From CALJIC01 sp039805565 (GTDB taxonomy: Bacteria > Chloroflexota > Chloroflexia > Chloroflexales > Roseiflexaceae), in assembly GCA_039805565.1 (NCBI GenBank), contig JBDLTZ010000282.1, positions 1 through 23,087 on the forward strand: a stretch of DNA of 23,087 nt, read 5' to 3'. The translations under genes were made by a program, and so were the position numbers. Positions 7,487 to 13,883 of this stretch are shown here, piece after piece; position 1 is the stretch's first letter; each line of letters opens with the position of its first letter. The notes under the pieces are model-generated. The model searched no databases and had not been told where the DNA came from. It saw only the letters and a program-made list of their open reading frames with translations.

Positions 7487-9607
7487 ATGGACTACCGACA
7501 ACTGACAGCCGCGAAGCATGTGCCCATGCGCGTCCTCGCGCCGCTAGTGGGGCGCGGAGTGCGCCGTGGGGCTGCTTGGTTTGCCGTTCTTGTGCTCGGC
7601 TTGCTCCTGCTGCCGCCGGTGAACCCTGCCAGCGCCGCCGGCGATGTCGGCTACCTCGGACCCTCGTTCGGCACCACCGGCGCCTCAGCCCCCACCGGCG
7701 AGAAGCCCGAGAGCAAGCTCTGGTGGAACGACGGCATCTGGTGGGGCAGCCTCTACAACGACACCGCGCAGGCACACCACATCTACCGGCTCAACCTCGC
7801 TACCCAGACCTGGGTCGATACTGGCGTCCCGATCGACGACCGCAACAACGGTAAGGCCGACGCGCTCTGGGACGGCCAGCGCCTCTACGTCGTCTCGCAC
7901 GTGTTCACCACCGGCGGCGAGGCGACTAGCTCAAACTGGGGCCGGCTCTACCGCTACAGCTACAACACCAGCACCAAGACCTACACGCTTGACCCGGGCT
8001 TCCCGGTGACGAACGTCACGCGCGGCAAGTCCGAGACCCTGGTGCTCGCCAAGGACTCCACCGGCCAGCTGTGGGTGACGTACGTCGAGGGCAGCCGGGT
8101 GATGATCAATCGCACGCTGGGGAGCGACACCGATTGGGGCACGCCCTTCGTGATCCCCTCCAGCACTGCCGCCAACACGGTCAACAGCGATGATATCTCC
8201 TCCGTCGTCGCGTTCCAGGGCGACAAGATCGGCGTGATGTGGAGCAACCAGAACACCGACAAGATGTACTTCGCGGTGCACCTCGATAGCGCCTCCGACA
8301 CGACATGGCAGACGGAGCAGACGGCGCTCCCTGGCCCTGGCTGCACTGGTCTCTGCGCCGACGACCATATCAATCTCAAGTCGCTGCTCACCGACGGCTC
8401 GGGGCGCGTCTTCGCGGCCATCAAGACGTCGCTGACCTCTGAGAACGCCCCGCTGGTGATGCTGCTGGTACGGTCGCAGAACGGAGACTGGGAGAGCCAC
8501 GTTGTCGGGCGCGTGCGCGACGGCCACACCCGGCCGATGGTGCTGCTGGACGAGCAGAATGGCCGCGTGTATATGTTCGCCACATCGCCGGAGAGCGGTG
8601 GGATGGTCTACTACAAGAGCTCCAGCATCAACAGTATCAGTTTCCCTGAGGGGAAAGGCGACGTCTTTATCGGGAGCGCGGCGGCCCCCCGCGTGAACAA
8701 CCCTACGTCGACCAAGCAGAACGTCAATAACTCGACCGGGCTCGTGATCCTGGCGAGCGATAATACTAGCCGTAGGTACCTGCACAACTACTTGAGTCTC
8801 GGCGGCACTCCCCTTCCGGCTACCGCCACGCCTACGCGGACGCCGACGAACACGCCCATCGCGGCCACGAGCACGGCGACGAACACGCCGCAGGGCGTGA
8901 CCAACACGCCCACGAGCACCGCGACGAGTACGCCCGTCGCGGCGACCAGCACGGCGACGAATACGCCCGTCGCGGCGACCAGCACGGCGACGAGTACGCC
9001 CACGAGCCCGCCGACGGGGGGCTCACAGCCGATCAAGACGATGACATTCGAGAGCGGCAGCCTCGTCGATCCGGCGGACGGCGCCGACAGGAGCATCGGT
9101 ACCGTCGCGCTCGAGACGGCCTCGCCCCTCGCCGGCTCGTACTCGGCTACCATCTCTGAGGCGAACGCGTATCTGGAGGAAAGTTTCACGTCGTCCGCCG
9201 ACCTGTACCTGTCGTTGTACCTGCGCGTCAATGCCCTGCCCTCGTCCGACACCCGGATCGTGCTGGTCTCCAACGCCGGCACCTCGGTCGGCAACCTGGT
9301 TCTCCGCAACACCGGGATCCTGACGCTGCGGAATGGCTCCACGTCGATCGGGAGCTCGGCTGCGCTCACCACGGGTACCCTCTACCGCGTGGGGCTGCGC
9401 CAGCGGCTAGGGACCGGCGGCAACGCGGTGCTGGAGGCATATCTGGTGGAGGGTACGGCTCCCTTCGGCACGCCGTTCGGATCGCTGAACACGGGCGCCT
9501 GGACGGCGGGGTCCGACCGGCTCCGCATCGGATCAACGACTTCGACGGCTGCCAACATAACGGTGGACGGTATCACGCTCGACGCCGCCGTAATGCCGCA
9601 GCCCTGA
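7487..9607 (+). CDS. Secreted propeller-like protein with C-terminal lectin-like domain (paralogue 2)
   Basis: A 706-residue exported protein. An AGGGGG at 7475-7480 lies 6 bp before ATG 7487 and selects this start over the overlapping ATG at 7483. The signal peptide runs to about residue 50 (hydrophobic WFAVLVLGLLLLPPVNP then ASAAG). Residues 60-440 match the upstream paralogue almost segment by segment (SKLWWNDGIWWGSLY, LVLAKDSTGQLWVTYVEG, KIGVMWSNQNT, CADDHINLK, LLDEQNGRVYMFAT). Residues about 445-513 are a Thr/Pro/Ala/Ser linker typical of secreted multidomain proteins. Residues 514-706 form a beta-rich domain (MTFESGSLVDP, LYLSLYLRVNALPS, LRIGSTTSTAANITVDGI) that resembles concanavalin-type LamG/lectin jelly rolls. 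Ligand and role are unknown; cell-surface glycan binding is the best inference. Confidence 0.8.
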   Translation: MDYRQLTAAKHVPMRVLAPLVGRGVRRGAAWFAVLVLGLLLLPPVNPASAAGDVGYLGPSFGTTGASAPTGEKPESKLWWNDGIWWGSLYNDTAQAHHIYRLNLATQTWVDTGVPIDDRNNGKADALWDGQRLYVVSHVFTTGGEATSSNWGRLYRYSYNTSTKTYTLDPGFPVTNVTRGKSETLVLAKDSTGQLWVTYVEGSRVMINRTLGSDTDWGTPFVIPSSTAANTVNSDDISSVVAFQGDKIGVMWSNQNTDKMYFAVHLDSASDTTWQTEQTALPGPGCTGLCADDHINLKSLLTDGSGRVFAAIKTSLTSENAPLVMLLVRSQNGDWESHVVGRVRDGHTRPMVLLDEQNGRVYMFATSPESGGMVYYKSSSINSISFPEGKGDVFIGSAAAPRVNNPTSTKQNVNNSTGLVILASDNTSRRYLHNYLSLGGTPLPATATPTRTPTNTPIAATSTATNTPQGVTNTPTSTATSTPVAATSTATNTPVAATSTATSTPTSPPTGGSQPIKTMTFESGSLVDPADGADRSIGTVALETASPLAGSYSATISEANAYLEESFTSSADLYLSLYLRVNALPSSDTRIVLVSNAGTSVGNLVLRNTGILTLRNGSTSIGSSAALTTGTLYRVGLRQRLGTGGNAVLEAYLVEGTAPFGTPFGSLNTGAWTAGSDRLRIGSTTSTAANITVDGITLDAAVMPQP
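8929..8994 (+). repeat. 33-bp minisatellite inside the Thr/Pro linker
   Basis: Two adjacent copies of a 33-bp unit (8929-8961 and 8962-8994), differing at one base, each encoding 11 residues of the type TPVAATSTATN/S. Looser copies of the same unit occupy the rest of the linker from about 8818 to 9010. The array keeps the reading frame, so copy number changes would lengthen or shorten the spacer between the propeller and lectin-like domains. Confidence 0.75.
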
Positions 9608-9632
9608 TAGGGTCGCGCCAGGCATCATGACG

Positions 9633-9668
9633 AAGGGCCGGGAAGGACGTGCATCCTCCCCGGCCCTT
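9633..9668 (+). terminator. Stem-loop terminator between convergent genes
   Basis: AAGGGCCGGG at 9633-9642 pairs with CCCGGCCCTT at 9659-9668. After an A-C mismatch the stem continues with AGGA/TCCT around a six-base loop (9648-9653). It lies 26 bases after the secreted-protein stop and 14 bases after the stop of the convergent epimerase, so it can serve both strands. No long T tract follows. Confidence 0.75.
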
Positions 9669-9681
9669 GGCTGCGTCTCCG

Positions 9682-10617
9682 TCACACAGCCGCGCCCCCG
9701 GCCAGCGTCAGCGCCAGCCCCGTGCGCAGATCCGTGGCTGCGCGGAAGCCGGTCAGCTCCGCCAGCCGGCTCGCGTCCGCCTGCGACCGTCGCACCTCGC
9801 CCTCACGCGCTGGGAGGAAGATCGGATCGACGTCGATTGCTAGCAGCTCCCCGATGGTGCGCACCAGGTCCACCACGCTGCACTCCGCGCCCCGCCCCAC
9901 GTTCAGCACCTCGCCCGCGGCCCCCGGCGCCTGCGAGGCCGCCCAGAGCGCCTGGACGATATCGCCCACGTAGACGAAGTCGCGCGTCTGGAGCCCATCG
10001 CCGAAGATCGTCGGCTGCCGCCCCGCCCGCATCGCCTCTGCGAAGCGCGGGATCGCGGCGGCGTAGGGTGATGCCGGGTCTTGCCGTGGGCCGTAGACGT
10101 TGAAGAACCGCAGCGCTGTCACCTGCATGCCGTACAGCTGCGTGTAGAGTCTGCCCGCCTGCTCGGCCGCCAGCTTCGTGGCCGCGTACGGCGAAAGCGG
10201 GTCGGGCCGCGAGTCCTCGCGTGCCGGGAGCTGGCTCGTGTTCCCGTAGACCGCGCACGTCGACGCCTGGACGATCCGCCGCACCCCTGCGGCGCGCGCG
10301 GCCTCCAGCAGCGTGACCGTCCCGATGACGTTGGTGTGGTACGCCGCCTGCGGCCGCTCGACGGACTCGGCCACCGAGACCATCGCCGCGAGGTGGAAGA
10401 TCGCGTCGGTCTCCGCCACAGCCTGCGCCACCACGCGCTCGTCGCACAGGTCCCCCACCACGAGCTCCACGCTGTCGAGCGCGGGGCCGAGCATCTCGCG
10501 GCGCCCGCTGCTCAGGTTGTCTAGCACCCGCACGCGCTGGCCACGCTCGATCAGCCACCGCACCACATGTGAGCCGATGAACCCGGCCCCGCCGGTAACA
10601 AGCATGAGCTGTGACAT
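9682..10617 (-). CDS. NAD-dependent sugar-nucleotide epimerase (GalE/WbpP-like)
   Basis: A 311-residue extended short-chain dehydrogenase. Residues 8-15 are the NAD motif TGGAGFIG, ST(C) at 119-121 and YAATK at 144-148 give the catalytic Ser/Thr, Tyr144 and Lys148, and RFFNVYGPRQDPASPYAAAIP at 170-190 is the substrate loop typical of UDP-glucose/UDP-N-acetylglucosamine 4-epimerases. The start at 10617 is chosen because GAGGAGG (10622-10628) precedes it by 4-5 bases; an upstream in-frame ATG at 10698 lies inside the promoter -10 and is rejected. It would supply an epimerised nucleotide sugar to the glycan pathway encoded in the same window. The exact sugar (Gal, GalNAc, or a uronic or rhamnose-type product) is not certain. 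Confidence 0.88.
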   Translation of the reverse strand: MSQLMLVTGGAGFIGSHVVRWLIERGQRVRVLDNLSSGRREMLGPALDSVELVVGDLCDERVVAQAVAETDAIFHLAAMVSVAESVERPQAAYHTNVIGTVTLLEAARAAGVRRIVQASTCAVYGNTSQLPAREDSRPDPLSPYAATKLAAEQAGRLYTQLYGMQVTALRFFNVYGPRQDPASPYAAAIPRFAEAMRAGRQPTIFGDGLQTRDFVYVGDIVQALWAASQAPGAAGEVLNVGRGAECSVVDLVRTIGELLAIDVDPIFLPAREGEVRRSQADASRLAELTGFRAATDLRTGLALTLAGGAAV

Positions 10618-10688
10618 TGCGCCTCCTCGACATCGTCGCATCACGCACGCGCCCCGGCTTTTCGCTTCTGTAAGACCTGGATAGAGCC

Positions 10689-10697
10689 AGTATAGCA
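10689..10697 (-). promoter_or_regulatory. Extended -10 promoter of the epimerase gene
   Basis: Read on the minus strand this is TGC-TATACT, with a predicted start of transcription near 10682 and a leader of about 65 bases before the ATG at 10617. No convincing -35 hexamer is seen. The element is the same as that in front of the dioxygenase gene at 16459-16467. Confidence 0.6.
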
Positions 10698-10777
10698 TGG
10701 CGAGTATCGCAGTGCTGGCAGCGAGAGGCTCCGGCAGTTGCCCGGAAAAGTCAATGCAAACGCACAGCCTGAGGGGG

Positions 10778-10806
10778 TTGTACTATGTACCTTGCAGGAC
10801 TATAAT
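10778..10806 (+). promoter_or_regulatory. Near-consensus sigma-70 promoter with no obvious gene after it
   Basis: TTGTAC at 10778-10783 and a perfect TATAAT at 10801-10806 are separated by exactly 17 bases. Transcription would begin near 10813. The next possible start codon of a recognisable gene is about 450 bases away. The -35 is part of a small dyad GTAC-TAT-GTAC at 10780-10790, which could bind a regulator. Confidence 0.65.
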
Positions 10807-11227
10807 ACTAGCATCGCCCCAGGAGAGTACCTCTGAGCGGGCTCGCACACTGAAAGCATGAGATAACTGCACCAGGCAAGCGGTGGATTTCGGCAAACGG
10901 TCGAGGTCGTCGTGAGCTGTAGGAAACGAGAGAAACCATTTCTTTCGAGGAGAGCAGCAGGTACGCGCGGATGGGACGAGAGAACCACCGTTGCGGTACG
11001 AGCAAGGTGCAGGGCTTCGGGCTGGCGACAGTGTTCATGCACCTAGCCTGACCCATCACGCAGCTAACCCACTGTGGTGCGCTAGAGCGGCGCAGGGTGA
11101 TACGGCTGCTGAAGCAATCATGCCGACGGCGAGCGAGTACCTCAGAGCGAGTCCTGGGGCGTCCTCTTGCCCGGTAGTTTCGCTCCTGTGACGATCCGGC
11201 GTCGCAATAGCGTCCCGCGAGCCCCAG

Positions 11228-11236
11228 TGCTACAAT
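11228..11236 (+). promoter_or_regulatory. Extended -10 promoter before the broken PqqD/cNMP gene
   Basis: TGC-TACAAT, predicting transcription from about 11243, roughly 20 bases before the GTG at 11264 and 46 before the ATG at 11289. No good -35 is seen. Its survival suggests the gene was once, or still is, transcribed. Confidence 0.5.
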
Positions 11237-11263
11237 CCACAAACTGACACCCGCACTGCGGCC

Positions 11264-12194
11264 GTGCCGCTGTTCTACGCCCACGCCAATGGCCACACGC
11301 ACCGTCGAGCGCTCCAACCAGGGCGGCGCGCACCTACCCTGAGCGCCGGCGCTCTCTGGCGCGGCCTCGAGCGCCGCGTCGCTCGCCCCGCCGCTGACGC
11401 CCCGCGCCTCTGGCCGGTCCTCGCCGAGCGGACCGACCCGGCCCAGTACCGCCCGCGCGCTATCCCCGAGGTGGCCGAGGAGCCAGTGCGCGAGGGCGGA
11501 CAGGACCTGGTGGTCATCCACAGCCCGCGCGGGGCCTACCTGCGCCTCACCCCCGCCCAGCGCGATATCTGGCGTGCGATGGACGGCACGCGCACCGTGG
11601 CGCAGCTCGCCACCCAGGCCTTCATGCGGCACGGCCAGCTGCTGCCGGTGGGCGAGCTCACCGCCGCCCTGCGCGCCGAGGGCTTCCTGAGCGATGCGCC
11701 GGTGGGGTTCTACCGCCGCCTGCAGGGCGCCCTCGCCGGCCGAACAGCCGGAGGCCTGGGGCGCCGGATACTCAGGGCGCTCACGGGCATCACCTGGCAT
11801 GCCCCCACGTAGACGCGTGCTACAGCGCGCTCTACCGGGCGGGCGGGCGGCTGCTCTTCACCCGCGCGTTCGCCGTCCTGGCACTGCTCCTTTCCGCCCT
11901 CGGCCTGGCGGCCTTCGTGATGGCGCTCGCGGGGGACGCGACGGCGGGACGGGCGTGCGGCTGGTGGCGCACCTCGGCCCGAAGGACTTTCTCGGCGAGC
12001 TCGAGCTGCTGCGCGGCATCCCGCCGGTCGCCAACGTCGTGTCGGTCACCCCGCTGGTGACGCTGGCCCTGCCGCACGAGGCCATCCGGGCGCTGCTGGT
12101 GCGCGAGAGTGCGCTGGCGCGCGGGCTGGAGCAGATCGGCTCCGGCCGGTTCATTGCTCTGCGGCACGCGCCCCCTCTCCCCGCGCACAGATAA
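11264..12194 (+). pseudogene. Remnant of a PqqD-domain, membrane, cyclic-nucleotide-binding protein
   Basis: Three parts of one protein lie in three different frames. Part 1 (to the TAG at 11810) contains a PqqD-like winged-helix segment: EEPVREGGQDLVVIHSPRG, LRLTPAQRDIWRAMDGTRTV, then LRAEGFLSD and FYRRL. Part 2 continues in the frame starting at 11806 after loss of one base in a C run (11802-11806): HVDACYSALYRAGGRLLFTR followed by a membrane segment FAVLALLLSALGLAAFVMAL. Part 3, from about 11946 in another frame, is the end of a cNMP-binding domain: LVAHLGPKDFLGELELLRGI and TPLVTLALPHEAIRALL. In relatives I recall from Chloroflexi these ends flank a long multi-pass, peptidase M50-like centre, which is missing here. 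The original start may be ATG 11289 (MATRTVERSNQGG), which would need a further frameshift near 11340. A functional short protein from part 1 cannot be ruled out. Confidence 0.7.
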
Positions 12195-12237
12195 AGGCCG
12201 CGCAGAACACCCCTACGCTGGTGTTCTGCGCGGCCTT
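12194..12237 (+). terminator. Perfect 18-bp stem-loop terminator
   Basis: AAGGCCGCGCAGAACACC at 12194-12211 pairs without mismatch with 12220-12237 around an eight-base loop. The stem begins at the last base of the TAA stop of the cNMP remnant. It is followed by TTGTG rather than a long T run. It probably still insulates the remnant from the convergent protease gene. Confidence 0.8.
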
Positions 12238-12252
12238 GTGCGGAGATCGTCC

Positions 12253-12277
12253 CCCCTCTTCCCAGGCAGGAAGGGGG
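12253..12277 (-). terminator. GC-rich hairpin downstream of the protease gene
   Basis: CTTCC at 12258-12262 pairs with GGAAG at 12269-12273 around a six-base loop, and after a one-base bulge CCCC (12253-12256) pairs with GGGG (12274-12277). It lies about 90 bases past the stop of the minus-strand protease, and is the second hairpin of this convergent junction. It lacks a clear T tract on either strand. Confidence 0.45.
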
Positions 12278-12369
12278 CCGCGGGGCCAGGGTCTTTCAGC
12301 TACCGCTGGACACGCGGCAGGTTGACGCGCTGCAAACCCATCCCATCGCCCCGCTTCTCTTTGTCTTTG

Positions 12370-13779
12370 TCAACGCTGTGTCCCTGGGAGGTACTGCTGC
12401 TCCATCGGGAACCCATGTAGTGCCTCCACGCCTAACCCAAGCGGGTCGAGGTAGTCCGACAGCCGGGTGCCGAGCGTACCCCCGCCGGTCCACGAGGTGT
12501 ACAGCCGCCCGTACCAGTCCGGGTCGTCGTTGCCGCAGGCCGCTGCGCCGCCGTGCAGTTGCCCAACGATGAGCCCGCGAGGGTTGAAGAGCGGTGAGCC
12601 CGAGGAGCCCGGCTCGGTCGTACCCAGGTCCCAGTCACCGACGCGGATGTGTGTGCCGCTACCGGGTGAGCTGTCGAATCCGTACGAGGTTATCTGTGTC
12701 TGGTCGTTCTCGAAGCTGATGCGTTTCTCGTCGCCGTTTGGATGGTGGATGGCCACCGCGCCGGTCGGCGGGGCAGCCCCACGGTCCCAGCCGGCCCAGA
12801 AGGGGTTGTAGGAGGCTGGCACGGCATCATCCAGCTCCAGCAGTGACATATCCGAGGGTGCGTACTCCGCACGCCAGATCGCGCCGCTGAGGGTCTGGCT
12901 CAGCGAGCCGCCGCCGCTTTCGCCCGACGCCTCGCTCCCGGGCATCCGGCAGACCGGGCTCTCGTAGTTCCAGTACGCCACCACGGTCGCGGCGTTCGGT
13001 GCGTCGACGTCGCAGTGCTCGGCGGTGAGGAACAGTGGCCGGCGGTCCTGCGCCGTGTTGTTGATCAGCGCGCCGGTGCAGGAGTAACTGCCGTCAATAG
13101 TAATAAGCGCCACTGACTGGATTTCCCACAGCCATGGTGCGCCCTCGGAGCAGGCGACATCCACGTTGCACGAACCCGACTTGTCCAGCACGGACGCTGG
13201 GTTGAACGGGTCGAGGAAGGCGTGCCCGACGCTGGTGAGCTCCAGGTCGAGCTGCCCACGGCCGGCGCCGGGTGGGAGCGTGGCCTCGAGCACCACCTGC
13301 TCACCGGGGACGATCGGCGTCCAGAGCTGGCCGTGGGCCTCGTTGTCCTGCTCGGTGTACGGCCCCAGTACGGTGGCGTAGCCGGGGTCGTACACCGACA
13401 GGCGGCCTCCGGCGGGCATGCGGTAGCGCGTGAAGCCGAGGTTGATCGACTCGGCGCCAGCGGAGGCTATCCGCAACCGCCAGAGCTGGCCGCCGTCCGC
13501 CAGCGTCTCCCAGCTGCCGTGCGTCAGCGGCGTGGCGCTGGTAGCCTGGCTCACCGCGAACTGGAGCGGCGCGTCGGCGAGCGACTTGGCGCGAGCCGAG
13601 GCGATCTGCGCCTGGTTGTCCACCGGCGGCATGGTCAGCAGTGGGATAGTGTCGAGCGGGGCAGCGCCCTGGGCCAGCCCGGCCGGCGGCTGGGTCTCGC
13701 TCGCTACGAGCGGACCGCCGAGCGCCAGAAGTGTAAGAGCTGCGGCGATGAGTGACGCCAACCTGCGAACTGTTCTCAC
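12370..13779 (-). CDS. Secreted lysyl-endopeptidase-like serine protease
   Basis: A 469-residue exported chymotrypsin-fold protease of the Achromobacter protease I type. The signal peptide is MRTVRRLASLIAAALTLLAL... to about residue 27. Residues 70-185 form a beta-rich propiece with RYRMPAGGRLSVYDP, usual in this family. The catalytic triad is visible: LTAEHC (His255), PSDMSLLELDD (Asp310) and EPGSSGSPLFN (Ser393). Several cysteines (C204, C210, C234, C256, C277, C415) could form the disulphides of the family. The start is a GTG with GAGG at 13785-13788 six bases upstream; no ATG fits. It probably cleaves after lysine outside the cell, processing surface proteins or scavenging peptide. Specificity for lysine is a family inference and was not checked residue by residue. 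Confidence 0.85.
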   Translation of the reverse strand: MRTVRRLASLIAAALTLLALGGPLVASETQPPAGLAQGAAPLDTIPLLTMPPVDNQAQIASARAKSLADAPLQFAVSQATSATPLTHGSWETLADGGQLWRLRIASAGAESINLGFTRYRMPAGGRLSVYDPGYATVLGPYTEQDNEAHGQLWTPIVPGEQVVLEATLPPGAGRGQLDLELTSVGHAFLDPFNPASVLDKSGSCNVDVACSEGAPWLWEIQSVALITIDGSYSCTGALINNTAQDRRPLFLTAEHCDVDAPNAATVVAYWNYESPVCRMPGSEASGESGGGSLSQTLSGAIWRAEYAPSDMSLLELDDAVPASYNPFWAGWDRGAAPPTGAVAIHHPNGDEKRISFENDQTQITSYGFDSSPGSGTHIRVGDWDLGTTEPGSSGSPLFNPRGLIVGQLHGGAAACGNDDPDWYGRLYTSWTGGGTLGTRLSDYLDPLGLGVEALHGFPMEQQYLPGTQR

Positions 13780-13812
13780 TGGTACCTCGATGTGGCTATA
13801 ACGAGACGGGCG

Positions 13813-13840
13813 AGGTGCTAGAGAGCCTATGATAGCACCT
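13813..13840. promoter_or_regulatory. 8-bp inverted repeat over the protease promoter (operator or terminator)
   Basis: AGGTGCTA at 13813-13820 and TAGCACCT at 13833-13840 are perfect inverted copies separated by 12 bases. Arm spacing of 20 bp centre to centre puts both on one DNA face, as expected for a dimeric repressor, and one arm covers the -10. The alternative is a hairpin terminator for the glycosidase gene ending at 13884 on the same strand, but no T run follows it. Confidence 0.4.
13829..13837 (-). promoter_or_regulatory. Extended -10 promoter of the protease gene
   Basis: Minus-strand TGC-TATCAT, with transcription predicted from about 13822 and a 43-base leader. No -35 match is seen at 17 bases. 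It overlaps one arm of the inverted repeat at 13813-13840. Confidence 0.55.
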
Positions 13841-13883
13841 TTCTCTCAGCCGATGCCGGAAACTGTGCTGAAATGTTTGGCTA

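Larger units (their letters stand above)
10699..11263. other. 565-base region without a convincing gene, lower GC
   Basis: This stretch is visibly less GC-rich than its surroundings and shows neither strong codon bias nor a recognisable protein in any frame. It contains a near-consensus promoter (10778-10806, plus) and an extended -10 (11228-11236, plus). The frame open from 10923 to the TGA before 11054 gives a short peptide of about 42 codons with no recognised family, and a 66-codon frame at 10991-11191 also has no match I recognise. Candidate local pairings exist, for example ATCAC/GTGAT around 11057-11101 and GAGCGA/TCGCTC around 11146-11185, but no known RNA family signature (RNase P, tmRNA, SRP RNA, 6S, tRNA) was identified. 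It may hold an unknown small RNA, a long leader, or the decayed remains of a mobile element. Confidence 0.5.

Noticed and set aside
8788..9372. Antisense Val/Ala-rich frame over the Thr/Pro linker
   Set aside because: It is simply the reverse complement of the repeat-rich linker and has no start signal.
10618..10698. Upstream ATG at 10698 as the epimerase start
   Set aside because: It lies at the promoter -10 and lacks a Shine-Dalgarno, while ATG 10617 has GAGGAGG and begins directly before the NAD-binding strand.
10810..11230. Group II intron, tmRNA, RNase P RNA, SRP RNA or 6S RNA in the non-coding region
   Set aside because: No domain V-like hairpin, no conserved core words of these RNAs and no reverse transcriptase were found by eye.
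10808..11800. A long minus-strand frame over the low-GC region and the PqqD remnant
   Set aside because: More than half of it is antisense to the PqqD-like coding sequence, and its other half has no recognisable motif or start signal.
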